A stretch of DNA of 64,000 nucleotides, taken from positions 1,177,911-1,241,910 of the forward strand of contig CM007320.1 in NCBI GenBank assembly GCA_000333855.2, in the 5' to 3' direction. A program made the position numbers and the translations under genes. Positions 33,501 through 41,004 of this stretch are shown here, one piece after another. The stretch is from Endotrypanum monterogeii (Eukaryota; Euglenozoa; Kinetoplastea; Trypanosomatida; Trypanosomatidae). The notes under the pieces are model-generated. The model did no database searches and was not told the DNA's origin. It saw nothing but the letters and a program-made list of their open reading frames with translations. Each line of letters starts with the position of its first letter. The stretch's first letter is position 1.

Positions 33501-34111
33501 AGTGCTGCCTCGTGTTTGGCAGCACAGACATCCGTGCAGAGCATGACCAGTTGTACCACGTCATTCTCAGATGCAACAATCACACCATGCGACGATGCAA
33601 GAACTGTCATTTGCACAAGTGCAAACAGAAGGTGCAAACACTCCGCCTGCAGATCCGGGTACTTACTTAGTGAGCGCAACGTTTGTGATAAGCGCATCGA
33701 GGCTTCGAACAGCCGACGCACTTGATAAAGTGAGGCTCCGTGCACGAGTGGAGGCTTCACGGCGTCACCCAATAGCCTCGTCACATGTTTTAGAATTTCT
33801 GCCTCCGGCGCCCGGGTGGAAATCGCTATCGCGTCAGTGAGGCGCTGAAAAAGAGAAAGAATCCCTGACGTTGGACTTGCTGGCGTACCTGATGTTCCTT
33901 CGGAAGCAAAGGTCGGACAGATAAGCTCCCATATGCGCCGACTGCATGTTTGCTGACGAGTGAAAAGATATGCATGGTCAGAAAAGCACTTGCCCATCGT
34001 GGCGATTATAGTGGTCGCTGCTTTTCGACTTGATGCGTCAGCGAGATCATACACGAGGCGGTCGAGCTGCGTGATGCACTTCGTCACTACAGTAATGACC
34101 TCGTCCATCAT
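21599..34111 (-). CDS. DNA-PKcs: DNA-PKcs-like PI3K-related protein kinase, probable pseudokinase
   Basis: This giant 4170-residue protein is as long as human DNA-PKcs. Residues 1 to about 2600 are helical, HEAT-like repeats. A Pro/Ser/Thr-rich linker follows at about 2620-2800, in the place of the human ABCDE phosphorylation cluster. A FAT-like region, a PI3K/PIKK kinase core (about 3790-4090) and a short FATC-like end (VLGRANARLQTYL) complete it. Details specific to DNA-PKcs are YLVKGGKDLR (K3822, ATP-binding Lys) and IPELMPFRHT after the activation segment. The catalytic loop reads GIGNRHARS instead of GxGDRHxxN: N3978 replaces the catalytic Asp and S3983 the metal-binding Asn. DVG at 3997-3999 keeps the second metal Asp. 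The frame is open throughout, so this is not a decayed gene. In other eukaryotes DNA-PKcs is recruited by Ku to broken ends. Here it may act as a scaffold. Confidence 0.85.
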   Translation of the reverse strand: MMDEVITVVTKCITQLDRLVYDLADASSRKAATTIIATMGKCFSDHAYLFTRQQTCSRRIWELICPTFASEGTSGTPASPTSGILSLFQRLTDAIAISTRAPEAEILKHVTRLLGDAVKPPLVHGASLYQVRRLFEASMRLSQTLRSLSKYPDLQAECLHLLFALVQMTVLASSHGVIVASENDVVQLVMLCTDVCAAKHEAALRPQRAAMQLLGCLCEKSEYASAFSGELVKKTLSCFLDVAKKLTQRNKVNQTLGEGLLRGLTGFLGSFPLCREEDAPVLTLFNNIVLSALSLGDTSNNYTFCLSALFLLRCRAHDTLAPFTRMCAAQYSTVLKALWMHRNKDIRRESRSASVAFWSTLSSQLLLRQPSTVEEASTVAKSDASHTLDVVLGSLLVSLDSTTGREAAYALEALYHLLPAITALDGLHTLHNISERLEKRVEVLLATTSAAQTEALFRQLPYLLVGFGQLLALLPSASQRQQAMVRELLRWVLLFYPHSGFYDREKMVPSIVTVITALMHHPRTPDHTLPLLLSMHTLELVGAAPGSAMMMLANERITIEERLSSMAALWTRLLTPCETPSRDATMETQQRLSSAFFQNCKDFCDQAQLQVVTLGSRCEVTPENVVVWGGDDCEPRIPTQYGAFLSFVDFFVRLNEKLRRLDRVFHPPAREMTAWLDTLVRGVRVAPHVSGFYTLIHRTVLGEGVFPHPCRQEQPYRGASPEMRSPSVTSQDADDHRCTSPNLLLFLDAECLRGIHVYSGEILYQCAMCVVAGVALVGMGKEDEMRENGARGDNDRRLDAYVRAFKVVLEATPIARDGGDANSATKTAQWCFGSSLAVLEGNRQCALRVLEKKVSRSPRWASAVLPALTSALRHSSIGAAMLTSVHMLAAQYGVQIAAELQRKNNTTTLARLCKGDGGSSGLGNSMPRWMATMQPITVPLCVLDSALRIGYLIPLVSTLSLHSNEPAVRAAAAEVLHWCIIWRIAKRFSCWDSVIFPPLLSLASLSRTSTADGGDNDGGAAHHKLYKVLLQVARWFGRPAGALEEAELFMRVLFRSLGEQDLAQRHVAMECLLAYAIPPADEPQAVTPHFGAVIRQLVMMQCGVSEWLRLGASQCVRVMMRHLKNTRAPGQVSTVHAVVRGAMGCLGCSTEIPQWGPVETVTCTQVQEALRCVAVYCHNLLELEDEEEAREGVHDVVDLIHAASALLPDLAQRHSGCAITLLQALQALIHASADVQQTRSLSKYLIREQELRLSSATARADTSVIGACAVLVQLLRSGCCTQNNPSVLTNALPPGCSARRDECSVAPELLHLLKTLLQAIVDEAHVAAHANGCMSPHLLKWLLELVDVVPEQTHATHFVQLLTPTFISQAVRLMVARATASVTDEEEQDNRDTSGVALQRNCHLSFRLPRTVWLCLELIQLIMCIVGEGNRRAQVVEEVLSALRDTNVFHLFTEASPFSNFVNTLRLGPWLPVVGAVTLAAALTQVDAPCPFSPRTMWALIADSMGVSPKTVLGMLRALLQNFAALNATDSEDVCVGLLILFINEADPVSLGEDLRELSSYDAVPHNCSLSSISLSALNKNNGAEAASSSAISGLAVPNSTFDGVMTRCLQKASAVLSTDRLIYVLPAWKTVVMPEALRRDPGEALLPLRFVENLLAELQERSLTSEHDKVLCRLCSEIVALEQETREVTQTEMRDDGSGAARRSVLLRLVNILGPSICNNQTLSRALRDLCLSLSKPPNVYGLLSSTVATDRVVWGFDLLAAMITPRPVSRSLDVPPVDPKTVQAASELLDEVLNNALPLRWEELKAPLEKTNAAKGVLSGTALFAAVLPHNVQVLETMVTVLAKESMPQRDMIALRVREALQKLCCCDTCVQLDALRCILRLLRDARTHTDIYDALTNDLLLPLLDASAKGVRLQVFEEEIGHWITEAGMAPVPGRFCVQTAAFASLALMHHLCPLVDLRGSINEAFMRRDPKATGREVTQEVLRACRAAWLPRNTVGPNADGEVNDSLGSCAPADELCRYRQAAFHCLVATLSQTHQAESIFCQCFFQPRTIPGWNALFIAKNRYVAVTGLQNPGGKAAPVENDSVDQQWMPLWRSMDSCRIPELFAHLIHQFPASPAAPSEPPDWVLRFVTLAQHGQLCLCVKLVFYKIVRIHERFFGTFARRIFDGVADSVAAVPPSEPTGRTIWGLLSVLAKWRRENESAAFAVGSTVSLKAVARYAVLHYTWEHSFTIHEEDSQETDATSQRILTELLEQVSRAQGATPATLSSSSPLLTSEVKMLLSDAACELRVCLKVIYLVARACGGLGCTEDSDEVVEVYKLLSNVLDASASPQLYLNAARLLGLEHRLLSEAERQHGPSTVRGFLRNSIESVISAVLSRYESEKKYLDVITEMQKHGSEDLVNQLLSRTDLLHRYSTQKDSEKIVALRLLAHATTYVADNYDRIHVCLTTHLRGANIDFLLNIYKVARNALPHLTAKSVHSVLRDVCLPDALHSLRSAEQARIVFYEMCLVALKRWAALKEDENMRGADDSVSTYVKTLVVHGGLRDRSPAVQSLVLDYLDTDAAHVPEALWERLTCLFTTDNLVKENRDEGGKGWVRYVAILLLSLAKRSHNYDNPTYFFSEPLHLAGKSPKVMTKAAVAVEGSVARPQSRNEPLFSQAILYGGKSCTATVKTVCPDTAAFCPIHRTPPVLPHPPPSHRQTLSGAGRPRVGGAWGLDTTLRRDAGITSTSTASHHRCQVENEYLEQNIASASAWAEASKGTDEMTRLCAPNRAVPGDLQSRVSASSSTPLLVDRTNGRFPEVRLTLKSLMAPLHVLCLHDDEVAARLLFDLVSNASDSTSDTCSSSCKTALTKTLTFVLHSIAPGVGGRKYQHANRPFDLFFTLEFLLHVSATYRSVFDTLDHTTLVRLTSAAQACGSGTTAASVPLMDGIAHATEMLLSSLPTPPVTRDASTQLPTPYATQVWHAYHVAQRLRRHDDMACQAALRLFRATRGHAAQVTEIQGALDSMEVGGASYSARAIAQLLENEKNIKSSVLGTAPSLVDECGEVVIFFAAREEVLRHYQSRAARILMDWGGAASALQSATLLGIGDSEEVNTERMRLHLRSQLRLMCDSATPAATTRDAEASQPCGVYEWGAHLLAHGRWLDCQHYVETSVDHLLGSGTSQARWYLAANSLWQLANAAQVLRTVSTSDQSKARVALLTYLSTMPAYAPIDDTHGPLFVDDVLLTRKLVINHHGESMGVLATSLRLTEDERHDLVAQTHELLGAWTVQRCVEMLPLLANTSAIATMAANASCDLLSETTRFSIELLEMRSNLFLITVMPVEGHSVSREETFFAFQEMTRKVVQRRAAAGQLPHTAVQQWAADVARCGLELLTSFNSSASVSVESTAEARERFVAALNDNLQNTMESHMTFLNVLGKLLPPVSHDAQASSLTAEARSHWQLYVNTFLWCAQVADSSSVETSEGGHLSVAARVPRLISLFQLPAVTEVSARAQWNDTLKSVALLPAYVWLPWATLVVKALLQTRHAVVAQILLRLCREHEQVLFYPVNRAWSRLDNLGRCGDAEDAIDEELECELVELRKWYRNSRLALVAEFSTVLDELVEPPHRLAARLGEVERLIQQYEKRVCDSNVDGGHVAQGEYSLQALKLFECYKDELMNPSRWKKAQVYHRHAAQVLQRLDRRRMFSMEVFRSSKMFHSAKSDALIEVTRALEALPAMNASRGITGSQDLRLYSERLPRVLGSSALASTAAAQLGYTQDAAEPIHQPLQPTQLLHSPQDIAHQSCRLVGVGERVLVLDSKRLPKKVNFHTTAGICTYLVKGGKDLRVAQRIQEVFTFANLCLLVSPRTRSSALIIRTYAVIPVSPFVGLVSWVPRAVPLVELMKEATPEAARNAVSHFCRSRDEPQNVHLFYAGPPMTRLPEEEYQALLLRLRQSALTESLESIAPDHCSWFRLRDAFFDTNAAASTLSFVLGIGNRHARSLMIDLANSELVAIDVGMSFGDAARTLAIPELMPFRHTPQLQHVQGVLGNDIMRCRMRRVLHVLRREKHVLEELVAELLLPDLDTIREGASLIAAHQLDVVRRKLNLESPAHIILRDVALNPHVTQHKNLWWGVKACLSEEGDKEDSDLAEAAPSTLHREDVFIRRLLRIASDPRVLGRANARLQTYL

Positions 34112-34849
34112 AACACTGCGTATCCTGTGCGTGTGATGGTGTGAGAAGTAGTGCTGAGTGCATCGAATTCGGCGACTCCATTTTTTTTTTCTTATCCCTC
34201 CCCCTTTCTAGAAAGTTCGGAGAAGAAAGCAACAGCAAGAGTCCTTTACACTATAGCTGTAGATGAGTGTGAAGTCACACTTGCTTCCAGTGCGTTTCTT
34301 CTTCAACAGTTGCGTTTGTGTGTTTGTGTTGGCCTTCTGTGTCTATGCGCATGTGAAGAGGGTAAAAAAAAAACAATAGAAGGGCAGAGGGAGGTTGGGA
34401 GGCAGAGGCGGGTCACGTATACATGTACTTCAGTGAGAATACAGACAAGCGGAGACAGGTTCACCATATACACTCAGACGCACACACACTTTCTGGCGAG
34501 AGCCCATTGTAGGGGAGGGGGAGGGCAGTCCAGGGAAAGTGTCTTGCTCTGCATTGTCAACTCCGTTTCTCCCTTTTAAATGTAGGTATCATCTCACTAA
34601 TACATCCAAGGGAGACGTGGGAATGAGCAATTGCCTCATTTCACGGGAGAAAATGAGAGGGACTACATTGCACGATTCAGAAACATCTTCTCCCCCTTCC
34701 CCCTCGACACACGCGCACGATGGCTCGATCTTTGTGTGTGGGTTACATAGTTTATTTTTCTTCTATTTCTCCTACATAGGTGTCCGCGAAGATAAATCAA
34801 GTCCGTCAGTATCTGGATGTCTCACGGTGACACGTTCATGATTCCCCCC

Positions 34850-34883
<34 letters not shown>

Positions 34884-34886
34884 ATT
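34850..34886. repeat. (TA)n / (TACATA)n microsatellite
   Basis: A pure TA tract broken by TACATA variants. It lies in the presumed 3' UTR/5' flank between SCS beta and the DNA-PKcs-like gene. Confidence 0.9.
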
Positions 34887-35423
34887 TGTGTGTGCTTTTC
34901 CCCTTTGTCGTTCCCCTCCCCTTTCCCTCCTTGTTACACAATTTGTCGCATGCCAGGTCCTTTTAATGCGTTGGATGGAGAGGGGGGGGGGCGCGAGATG
35001 GCACAACAAACACACGGAGACATGCGCCTTGGCGTTCTGCGCTCAACAATAACATCACTGGATCTGCGTAAGTATGCACTTGATAAAGGGGGGAGGGGCT
35101 GAAAAAAAAAAACAAGATATCTCTTCCTACACGTCATCCCTTTTTTCCTCTCCTCTTTTTTCTTGGGTGTATTTATCATGTAGATCGGAGGGGTGGGAAA
35201 GAAAGGGCAGCGTGGTGGTGGAGACGAGGAGTGGGGGGGTCACCACAGGGGAAGCACAAGACGCAGGAAAAACAACTAGATGCTGTGTGCATTCAAAAAT
35301 ACGCACAAGACTTATATACAATTTCTCAGTCTCCCTCTTTTTTTTTTTGCCTTTCCTTCGATTTTCTTTTTTCAAGCATTGATATTGTGTTGTCGCTCTT
35401 TTTGTTTCCCTAGAAGATGCCAA

Positions 35424-35426
<3 letters not shown>

Positions 35427-35456
<30 letters not shown>
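35427..35456. repeat. (TG)15 microsatellite
   Basis: An uninterrupted TG tract. It is the reverse complement of the (AC)n tract 128 nt further right (35585-35609), so the two could pair in a transcript. Confidence 0.95.
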
Positions 35457-35457
<1 letters not shown>

Positions 35458-35584
35458 ACTCGTGTTATCAGAGGTAATTCACGCCTGCCAATACACCTCA
35501 GTGCTATCAATGAAATTCACCCCCAAAGAGGGTCACTAGAAATTCACTTCCATTAGCTAGCATATTTGTGTATGTCTACATGTT

Positions 35585-35609
35585 ACACACACACACACAC
35601 ACACACACA
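35585..35609. repeat. (AC)12 microsatellite
   Basis: An uninterrupted AC tract, complementary to the TG tract at 35427-35456. Confidence 0.95.
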
Positions 35610-36275
35610 TACATGTGACACGCAGACGAATACGAGACCAGGGATGAAAGACTACGGTCAAGTGTACGCCTTGCCAACTTCAACATCAGCTCGAAAGGTG
35701 ACACTTTTTTCTTTTCGTTTCGTAGCCCATCCCCCTCTCCTCTATTCGGGGAGGGAAGGCGGGTTGCAGCGGGGTGGGGACAGATGCACCCAGGGAAGCA
35801 GATACCTCGCCTCATCACCTAAGGATGCTCACATGTCATTAATCTGTGAGTGCAGGTTGACGCTGAGTCACCCACCACTCATGTGCATGGCAAAGAAAGG
35901 GAGGAGATGAGTACCAGAGAGGAAGGTGGATACACACACACAAATGAGAGCACACACCAGCCCCCCTTCAAAGAGAGGATGAGAGACTAAAAAAAAAAAA
36001 GCACCCAGTGAAGAAGCGAACGATAAACATCATTGCACGACTGCTTCTTCCTTCACATTTAATAACCTTAGATTCCGTTTCGGGCCTCATCCCTCCTATG
36101 CTGAGTGTTTCTCCTTCCCCACACAAATTACGCCATCATCACCAACTTCACTGACGTTTGCTCCATTCACCGTTCTCATGTGTGGAGGTGTGCGCAGTAG
36201 TGTGTGAAAAGATGAGGCAGCCGAATGTAGAGGGAACAGAGGGGAGGAAGGAATTTTTTTAAGCATGTCCGAAGG

Positions 36276-36277
<2 letters not shown>

Positions 36278-36310
<33 letters not shown>

Positions 36311-36357
36311 GCGAGGGGGAGACACATAAAAACGAACATACGAGTCGATGAAAAAAC

Positions 36358-36396
<39 letters not shown>

Positions 36397-36428
36397 ATAT
36401 ATAACACGTCCCCACACACACACACACA
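36278..36428. repeat. Compound (CA)n-(AT)n-(GT)n-(CA)n cluster
   Basis: Four dinucleotide tracts within 150 bp: CA 36278-36309, AT 36361-36388, GT directly after, and CA 36412-36428. The AT tract is self-complementary and the GT and CA tracts can pair. Confidence 0.9.
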
Positions 36429-37332
36429 AAGAAGAGGGGAGTGAGGAGGAGGGGGTGCAAAGAAAAGCTTTGCCACTTCTTTGCTTCCTCATGTGGTGGT
36501 GGTTAGTCTCTGGTCGAGTGGTCTCAGATAGCACAGAGAAGCCGCAAACAGAGGCACACATGCATACATCACGAGAAGGCAGTCAGATGTGTTCCTAATT
36601 TAGTGTGACAATCAGGTAGGACGTCAATGGAAACACATCCCATGGTGCTACAAGAGACCGTGAACATCAAGATACACTCCAGGAAGGTGCGCTGCAGGAG
36701 GCCATCGTTTGGGAGGAGTCAGATGGTATATAGAAGGAGGAGGGGAGGGGAGCAGGGCTACGTCGAGCAGACCAACTGCAGTCGCCACAATGGTGAAAAA
36801 GTCGACTAGAGGTAAACACAGAGATTCATATGAACACACTTATTGCTTTCTGAATGAGGTATGCATACCGAGAAGACCAAGCGGAGGAATAAACATCTTC
36901 GAGAATACCCCTCCCCTGTACATGCGTTTTGCCTCTCCTCTTTTTTTTTCTCTGCTCCCTCTATGTCCCCTGCCGCAGCCCTTCCTTGTTCGCACCGCCA
37001 CGTTATCACTCACTCAAATACCGAGAGCCTCTTAGATTCCCCCCCCCTGGGCGGTACCTTGAAAAAGTGTGCGTAACTTAGCGCACTTTTTTCCCCTCAA
37101 GTCCATCTCGACAGGAGACGTCCCCCCCCTCCCCCCTCCCCTCCGGTGCGCTACTTGGAAAAATACCGAGTGGCATGAAATGAGGGGGGGGGAGGGGGCG
37201 GAGTATCGCCTACGCACGACGCCCGCCCACGATTCTTTCCGATGATTCGAGGAAATGCTCAAGCACAAATCACAAACAGATGCTAGTTTCTCTCCCTCTC
37301 TTCTTGTCGTCGTCCTGGGTGCATCATCGTAA

Positions 37333-38573
37333 TTACTTGGACAGCTCCACCGCCTTGAGGGCTGCGGACTCGAAGTCGTCGGCGGCGTGAATTGCGAGGC
37401 CGCTCTTGCTGATGATTTCCTTTCCGAGCTGTTCGTTCGTGCCGCTAAGGCGCACCACAATCGGGATGGTCGTGCTGAGCGTCTTGGAGGCGTTGACGAC
37501 ACCCTGCGCAATGACATCGCAGTGCATGATGCCACCAAAGATGTTCACCAGGATACTCTTAACGTTCGGGTCGCCCGTGATGATCTTGAAGGCGGCCACA
37601 ATTTGGTCTTCTGTGGCGCTACCACCAACGTCGAGGAAGTTGGCTGGGCTGCCGCCATGCAGGGAGATGAGATCCATAGTGGCCATGGCGAGGCCAGCGC
37701 CGTTCACGAGGCAGCCAACGTTACCCTCCAGGGCGATGTAGTTCAAGTCATACTTCTTGGCGAGTACTTCCTTGCTATCGATTTGGGTTTGATCTTCCAG
37801 AGAAAATATGCTCTTTTGGCGGAAGGCCGCATTGTCGTCAAAGCTGAGCTTCGCGTCAATTTGCATCACATCACCGTTTTCGAGCTCGACAAAGGGGTTG
37901 ATCTCCACCATGGTGCAATCCTTGGACTTGCCAATGTTGTACAGAGACTTGATCTGCTCCGCCGCGCGCTCCGCCGTCTCACCAGAGAACCAAGCTCCTT
38001 GGCGTACGCCACCGCTGCATCGTGGTCGACACCCTCAGCGACATTCACCCTCATCGTCTTGATCTTCTCCGGGTGGCTCTGGGCGAGCTCCTCAATACCC
38101 ATGCCGCCTTCGGCGCTACCAATAAACATGGGCGAGGCGCTCTTACGGTCGAGGATGAGGGAAAGGTAGAGCTCGCGCTTGATACCTGCGACAGCCTCTG
38201 TGACGTACAAAGTGCTCACCAGCTGACCCTTAGCGCCGGTTTGCTTCGTCACCAGTGTGTTGCCGAGCATGTGCTTCGCAGCTTCAACAGCCGCCGCTGC
38301 ATTGTCGCACACGTGCACACCACCCTGGAAACCATCCTTGAACGTGCCCTTGCCGCGACCACCAGCCAAGATCTGGGACTTGACAACTTTTTTCTCCGTC
38401 TTGATCTTGGCGCATGCAGCCTCGACTTCCTCGATCGTCTTGCAGGCGATACCGAACTCCACCTTGCCGCCGTTGTCCTTGATGATCTGCTTTGACTGGT
38501 ACTCGTGAATGTTCAGGAAGCGGCGCTGCACGCCAGCAGCCTTTGGGGTGCACAAACGACCAAAGCGAAGCAT
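37333..38573 (-). CDS. SCSB: Succinyl-CoA ligase (ADP/GDP-forming) beta subunit, frameshifted in this sequence
   Basis: This is the beta subunit of succinyl-CoA synthetase, which makes ATP or GTP from succinyl-CoA in the mitochondrial matrix. It opens with a presequence (MLRFGRLCTPKAAGVQRRFLN) followed by the conserved IHEYQSKQIIKDNGG. KSQILAGGRGKGTFKDGF belongs to the ATP-grasp fold. The second part carries VEINPFVELENG, GNVGCLVNGAGLAMATMD and NIFGGIMHCD. The gene is split between two frames. The N-terminal frame runs from 38573 to about 37990 and then reads nonsense to a stop at 37866. The C-terminal frame resumes at about 37988 and runs to 37333. Missing one base near 37988-37989, in an A run on the plus strand, explains it. 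The joined length, about 413 residues, is normal. An error of sequencing is more likely than a dead gene because the enzyme is central to trypanosomatid energy metabolism. Confidence 0.93.
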
Positions 38574-39299
38574 GGCGAGCGATGGTGCAATGCAAAAGAT
38601 AGGGAGGGGGTAAGTAGGACGGACGGGCGGGGTGGGGCGAGACGTAAATATGTGCGTTGAAAATTAGTTTTTTTTTTGTGAGCTAACGTAAAACAAGTCG
38701 AAGCGTGCGAGTTGACGAAAAGACTAGTGTTCGATTCCTTTATCCGCCGCGTAGGAGACCGGCATCAGGGTGGTGGTGTTTAGGGGGGGAGGGAGGGAGA
38801 GGGGGAGGGGGAGGGCAGGGGTCGTCGCCGAGTAGGAGTTGGCAGAGGAGTAGTGGGAAGGATGCTCAGATCGGTGCGCACATTTGCGCGTGTCTCGCCC
38901 TGACATGGAGTGGGTGAGTGGGGCAGAATTTTCTACCTGGCCCATGGCGCCGCTGCCCACCACTGAATAGCGATAGTGTTTGTCACTGATGTATTGTGTG
39001 TGCACATGTACATATATATCTATATATATATATATATATATGTATTGATGTAGCTTTTCTAGATGGTTTGTGTGCACCGCCCTATTCTTTCATCTCTTCC
39101 GAGCAGAGCCAGGCGCAGGAATGGGTATAGGGGTACCAGCTAGAGATGCGAAGCTCATGGGATGTGTGTAGCGTGGTCATCGGTGTCATACGGCTCCAAT
39201 ATGTTTCAAGCCTTTTCTTCCCCCCGCTTACCTTTCCTACTTTCATGAGCAGTTGCTCCCACACGCCTGCAAGTGGGGTTGGCGCCGAAAAGGGTGAAG
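38574..39299. other. Intergenic spacer upstream of SCS beta
   Basis: No gene seen. The plus strand has a dense G/A block at 38784-38819 and another near 38600-38615; both are pyrimidine tracts on the transcript, and the second is very close to the SCS beta start. A TA-rich run lies at 39012-39042. Confidence 0.65.
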
Positions 39300-39761
39300 T
39301 CACTTACTATGCTCCCGCAGCATGCACATGGTCGTGTAATACTGCCGCCCGTATAAAAATGTGTTCCACAGCATGAAGGTAAGGAGCATCGTATTCAGCT
39401 GCGTCGCAGCACTGTGCTGCATGAATAGGAGCGAGTAGAGAATCAAACGTATGCCCTCATGGAACGTGTTCAGCATGAGTAGCCAACGGTTTAGTGGCTC
39501 GAGCAACACAAATACACGTGGAAGCATCAGAAACACGAGCAGACCAGTGTATAGTATCACTGCAAGCGGTGCGTTGGCCTTGTTATCGAACCATCGGGTT
39601 CCATGTGCGAGGGTTCGTGGATTGGCTCGCCACAACTGAAGCAGCTCATATACATCGGTCAGGGCGAGCACAGCCGTGTACCACCAAAGCGCAAACATAG
39701 GTAGCGCTGTGACAGAGATGTTCAAGCGAACAAAGAGCGAGCCAACAAAGCGTTTGGGCAT
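39300..39761 (-). CDS. Small four-span membrane protein, unknown function
   Basis: This is a 153-residue hydrophobic protein with four likely membrane spans at about residues 16-40, 65-85, 92-113 and 118-138. It has short loops and no signal peptide cleavage site. The first loop carries RWFDNKANAPL; the second-third span region carries RVFVLLEPLNRW and TFHEGIR. The protein at 41005-41511 shows the same spacing of W-D-N, RV and an acidic residue before the third span, suggesting the two are diverged paralogues. The layout (about 150 residues, four spans, conserved Glu in the third span) recalls ERG28-type ER scaffold proteins, but this is a weak visual match. The first ATG of the frame was used. 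Confidence 0.65.
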   Translation of the reverse strand: MPKRFVGSLFVRLNISVTALPMFALWWYTAVLALTDVYELLQLWRANPRTLAHGTRWFDNKANAPLAVILYTGLLVFLMLPRVFVLLEPLNRWLLMLNTFHEGIRLILYSLLFMQHSAATQLNTMLLTFMLWNTFLYGRQYYTTMCMLREHSK

Positions 39762-40521
39762 AAATCGCCCCTTTTCCCTTTTCGATATTTTTGCTCACGC
39801 AATCTGCGTTTAAGCGCGCGTGTCGTTACTACTACAGGCGAGCAGGCTGACGCTTGAGTGGTCCCTGAGCCCACCCAACGCGAAAAGAGTGTGGTGGTGG
39901 TGAAGAAGCGAGTAGATGGGAGCGGCAGCCGATATTTGACAGTTCCCCAACGCGACGCGACATAACCGAGTTCACCCGCGGGCATTGAGGGAGGGAGTCG
40001 GGGTGGGGGCAGCAGAGATGTACACACGTTGCAAAAGAAAGATATACAGCATGTACGTGGAGAGATGCGATATACACATGCGCACACACAACCGATAAAA
40101 AATAAAAGGAATAGCTGCCCCCCTTCTTTGACGCGGGTGACGAATATTGTGTACGTTCGTCTTGTCAGAAAATTGCGTCTTGAGGGGGGTGGGGAGTGGA
40201 CGAGTTGGTTCAACTACTACCATTACGGGTAGCTAAACTCCAGCAGGTTGAGATATATTTATACACCTCTCTCTCACACACACACACATATATATATATT
40301 CCCTTGCCTACTCCAATGCGCGTTTTTTTTTTTTGTGTGTGTGTGTGGTTGCGAGTTCATTCCACGAACGAAACAAAAACGTCCACAGATCGGGCCCAAC
40401 GTCGCGCGCGATGCATCGGGTACGGAATGGCCCATTGAAACCCCTCTGTACCGCCTCACTTTTGCTACACAGCTACTCTTACACTTCTTTCAACTCGATT
40501 TCTTTCTCTGCCATCACACAC

Positions 40522-40525
<4 letters not shown>

Positions 40526-40569
<44 letters not shown>
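40526..40569. repeat. (AC)22 microsatellite left of the gap
   Basis: An uninterrupted AC tract. It is probably the same locus as the tract at 40768-40821, duplicated by assembly. Confidence 0.9.
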
Positions 40570-40572
<3 letters not shown>

Positions 40573-40656
40573 TTACGCCGTGGAGGGAGGTAGAGACACG
40601 AGACGACAAGAGGACGGTGTAGAGTTAGTTTAGAAGTAAGGATATACTCCTACTAC

Positions 40657-40676
40657 NNNNNNNNNNNNNNNNNNNN
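40657..40676. other. Assembly gap (20 N)
   Basis: A run of 20 undetermined bases, lying between two AC microsatellites in non-coding sequence. The round number suggests a placeholder length. No coding frame is interrupted. Confidence 0.99.
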
Positions 40677-40766
40677 CCGTAACCCTACCGTACCGTACCG
40701 TCCACCTTACGTTCTACTACACGACTACTACTTACTACTACTTCTACTACTACTCTTCTTCTCTCA

Positions 40767-40767
<1 letters not shown>

Positions 40768-40821
<54 letters not shown>
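40768..40821. repeat. (AC)27 microsatellite right of the gap
   Basis: An uninterrupted AC tract, the longest dinucleotide run in the window; see the finding on the gap. Confidence 0.9.
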
Positions 40822-40823
<2 letters not shown>

Positions 40824-41004
40824 TTAAGCGACCTCTGGGGAGGGAAGTGACAACTAGAGGCACAAGAGGGCTTGAGGATTTTGATAAGGAGATATCCTCA
40901 CCTCTGTGTATGTCTGTGTGTTAAGAGACGGAATGGACAGCACTTTCGAGCAGAAGCCGTGCCGACCCAATGCAGAAGAAGGCAAGAAAACAAATCATTT
41001 GATC

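Larger units (their letters stand above)
34112..37332. other. 3.2 kb microsatellite-rich spacer DNA-PKcs-SCS beta
   Basis: This is the longest gene-free stretch in the window. No frame on either strand looks coding. It holds (TA)/(TACA) at 34850-34886, (TG)n at 35427-35456, (AC)n at 35585-35609, (CA)n at 36278-36309, (AT)14 at 36361-36388 followed by (GT)4, and (CA)n at 36412-36428, with A/T/G homopolymers between. A purine block at 34367-34415 (pyrimidines in the transcript) is the likely trans-splicing signal for the giant kinase. G-rich blocks at 37120-37200 are 3' UTR of SCS beta. Confidence 0.65.
39762..41004. other. Intergenic spacer containing the assembly gap
   Basis: No gene seen. 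It contains (CA)7(TA)5 at 40275-40299, two long AC tracts (40526-40569 and 40768-40821) and 20 N at 40657-40676. The sequence between and around the two AC tracts looks like low-quality duplicated read ends, described in the findings. Confidence 0.7.

Noticed and set aside
37387..38169. Plus-strand frame of 260 codons opposite SCS beta
   Set aside because: Pure antisense shadow of a strongly conserved gene; same for the long plus-strand frames opposite CFAP65, the giant kinase and MTG2.
40677..40700. TAACCCT motif next to the gap as a possible telomere or chromosome end
   Set aside because: Only one partial hexamer and not tandem; the segment looks like corrupted read sequence of the left flank, so no telomere is claimed.
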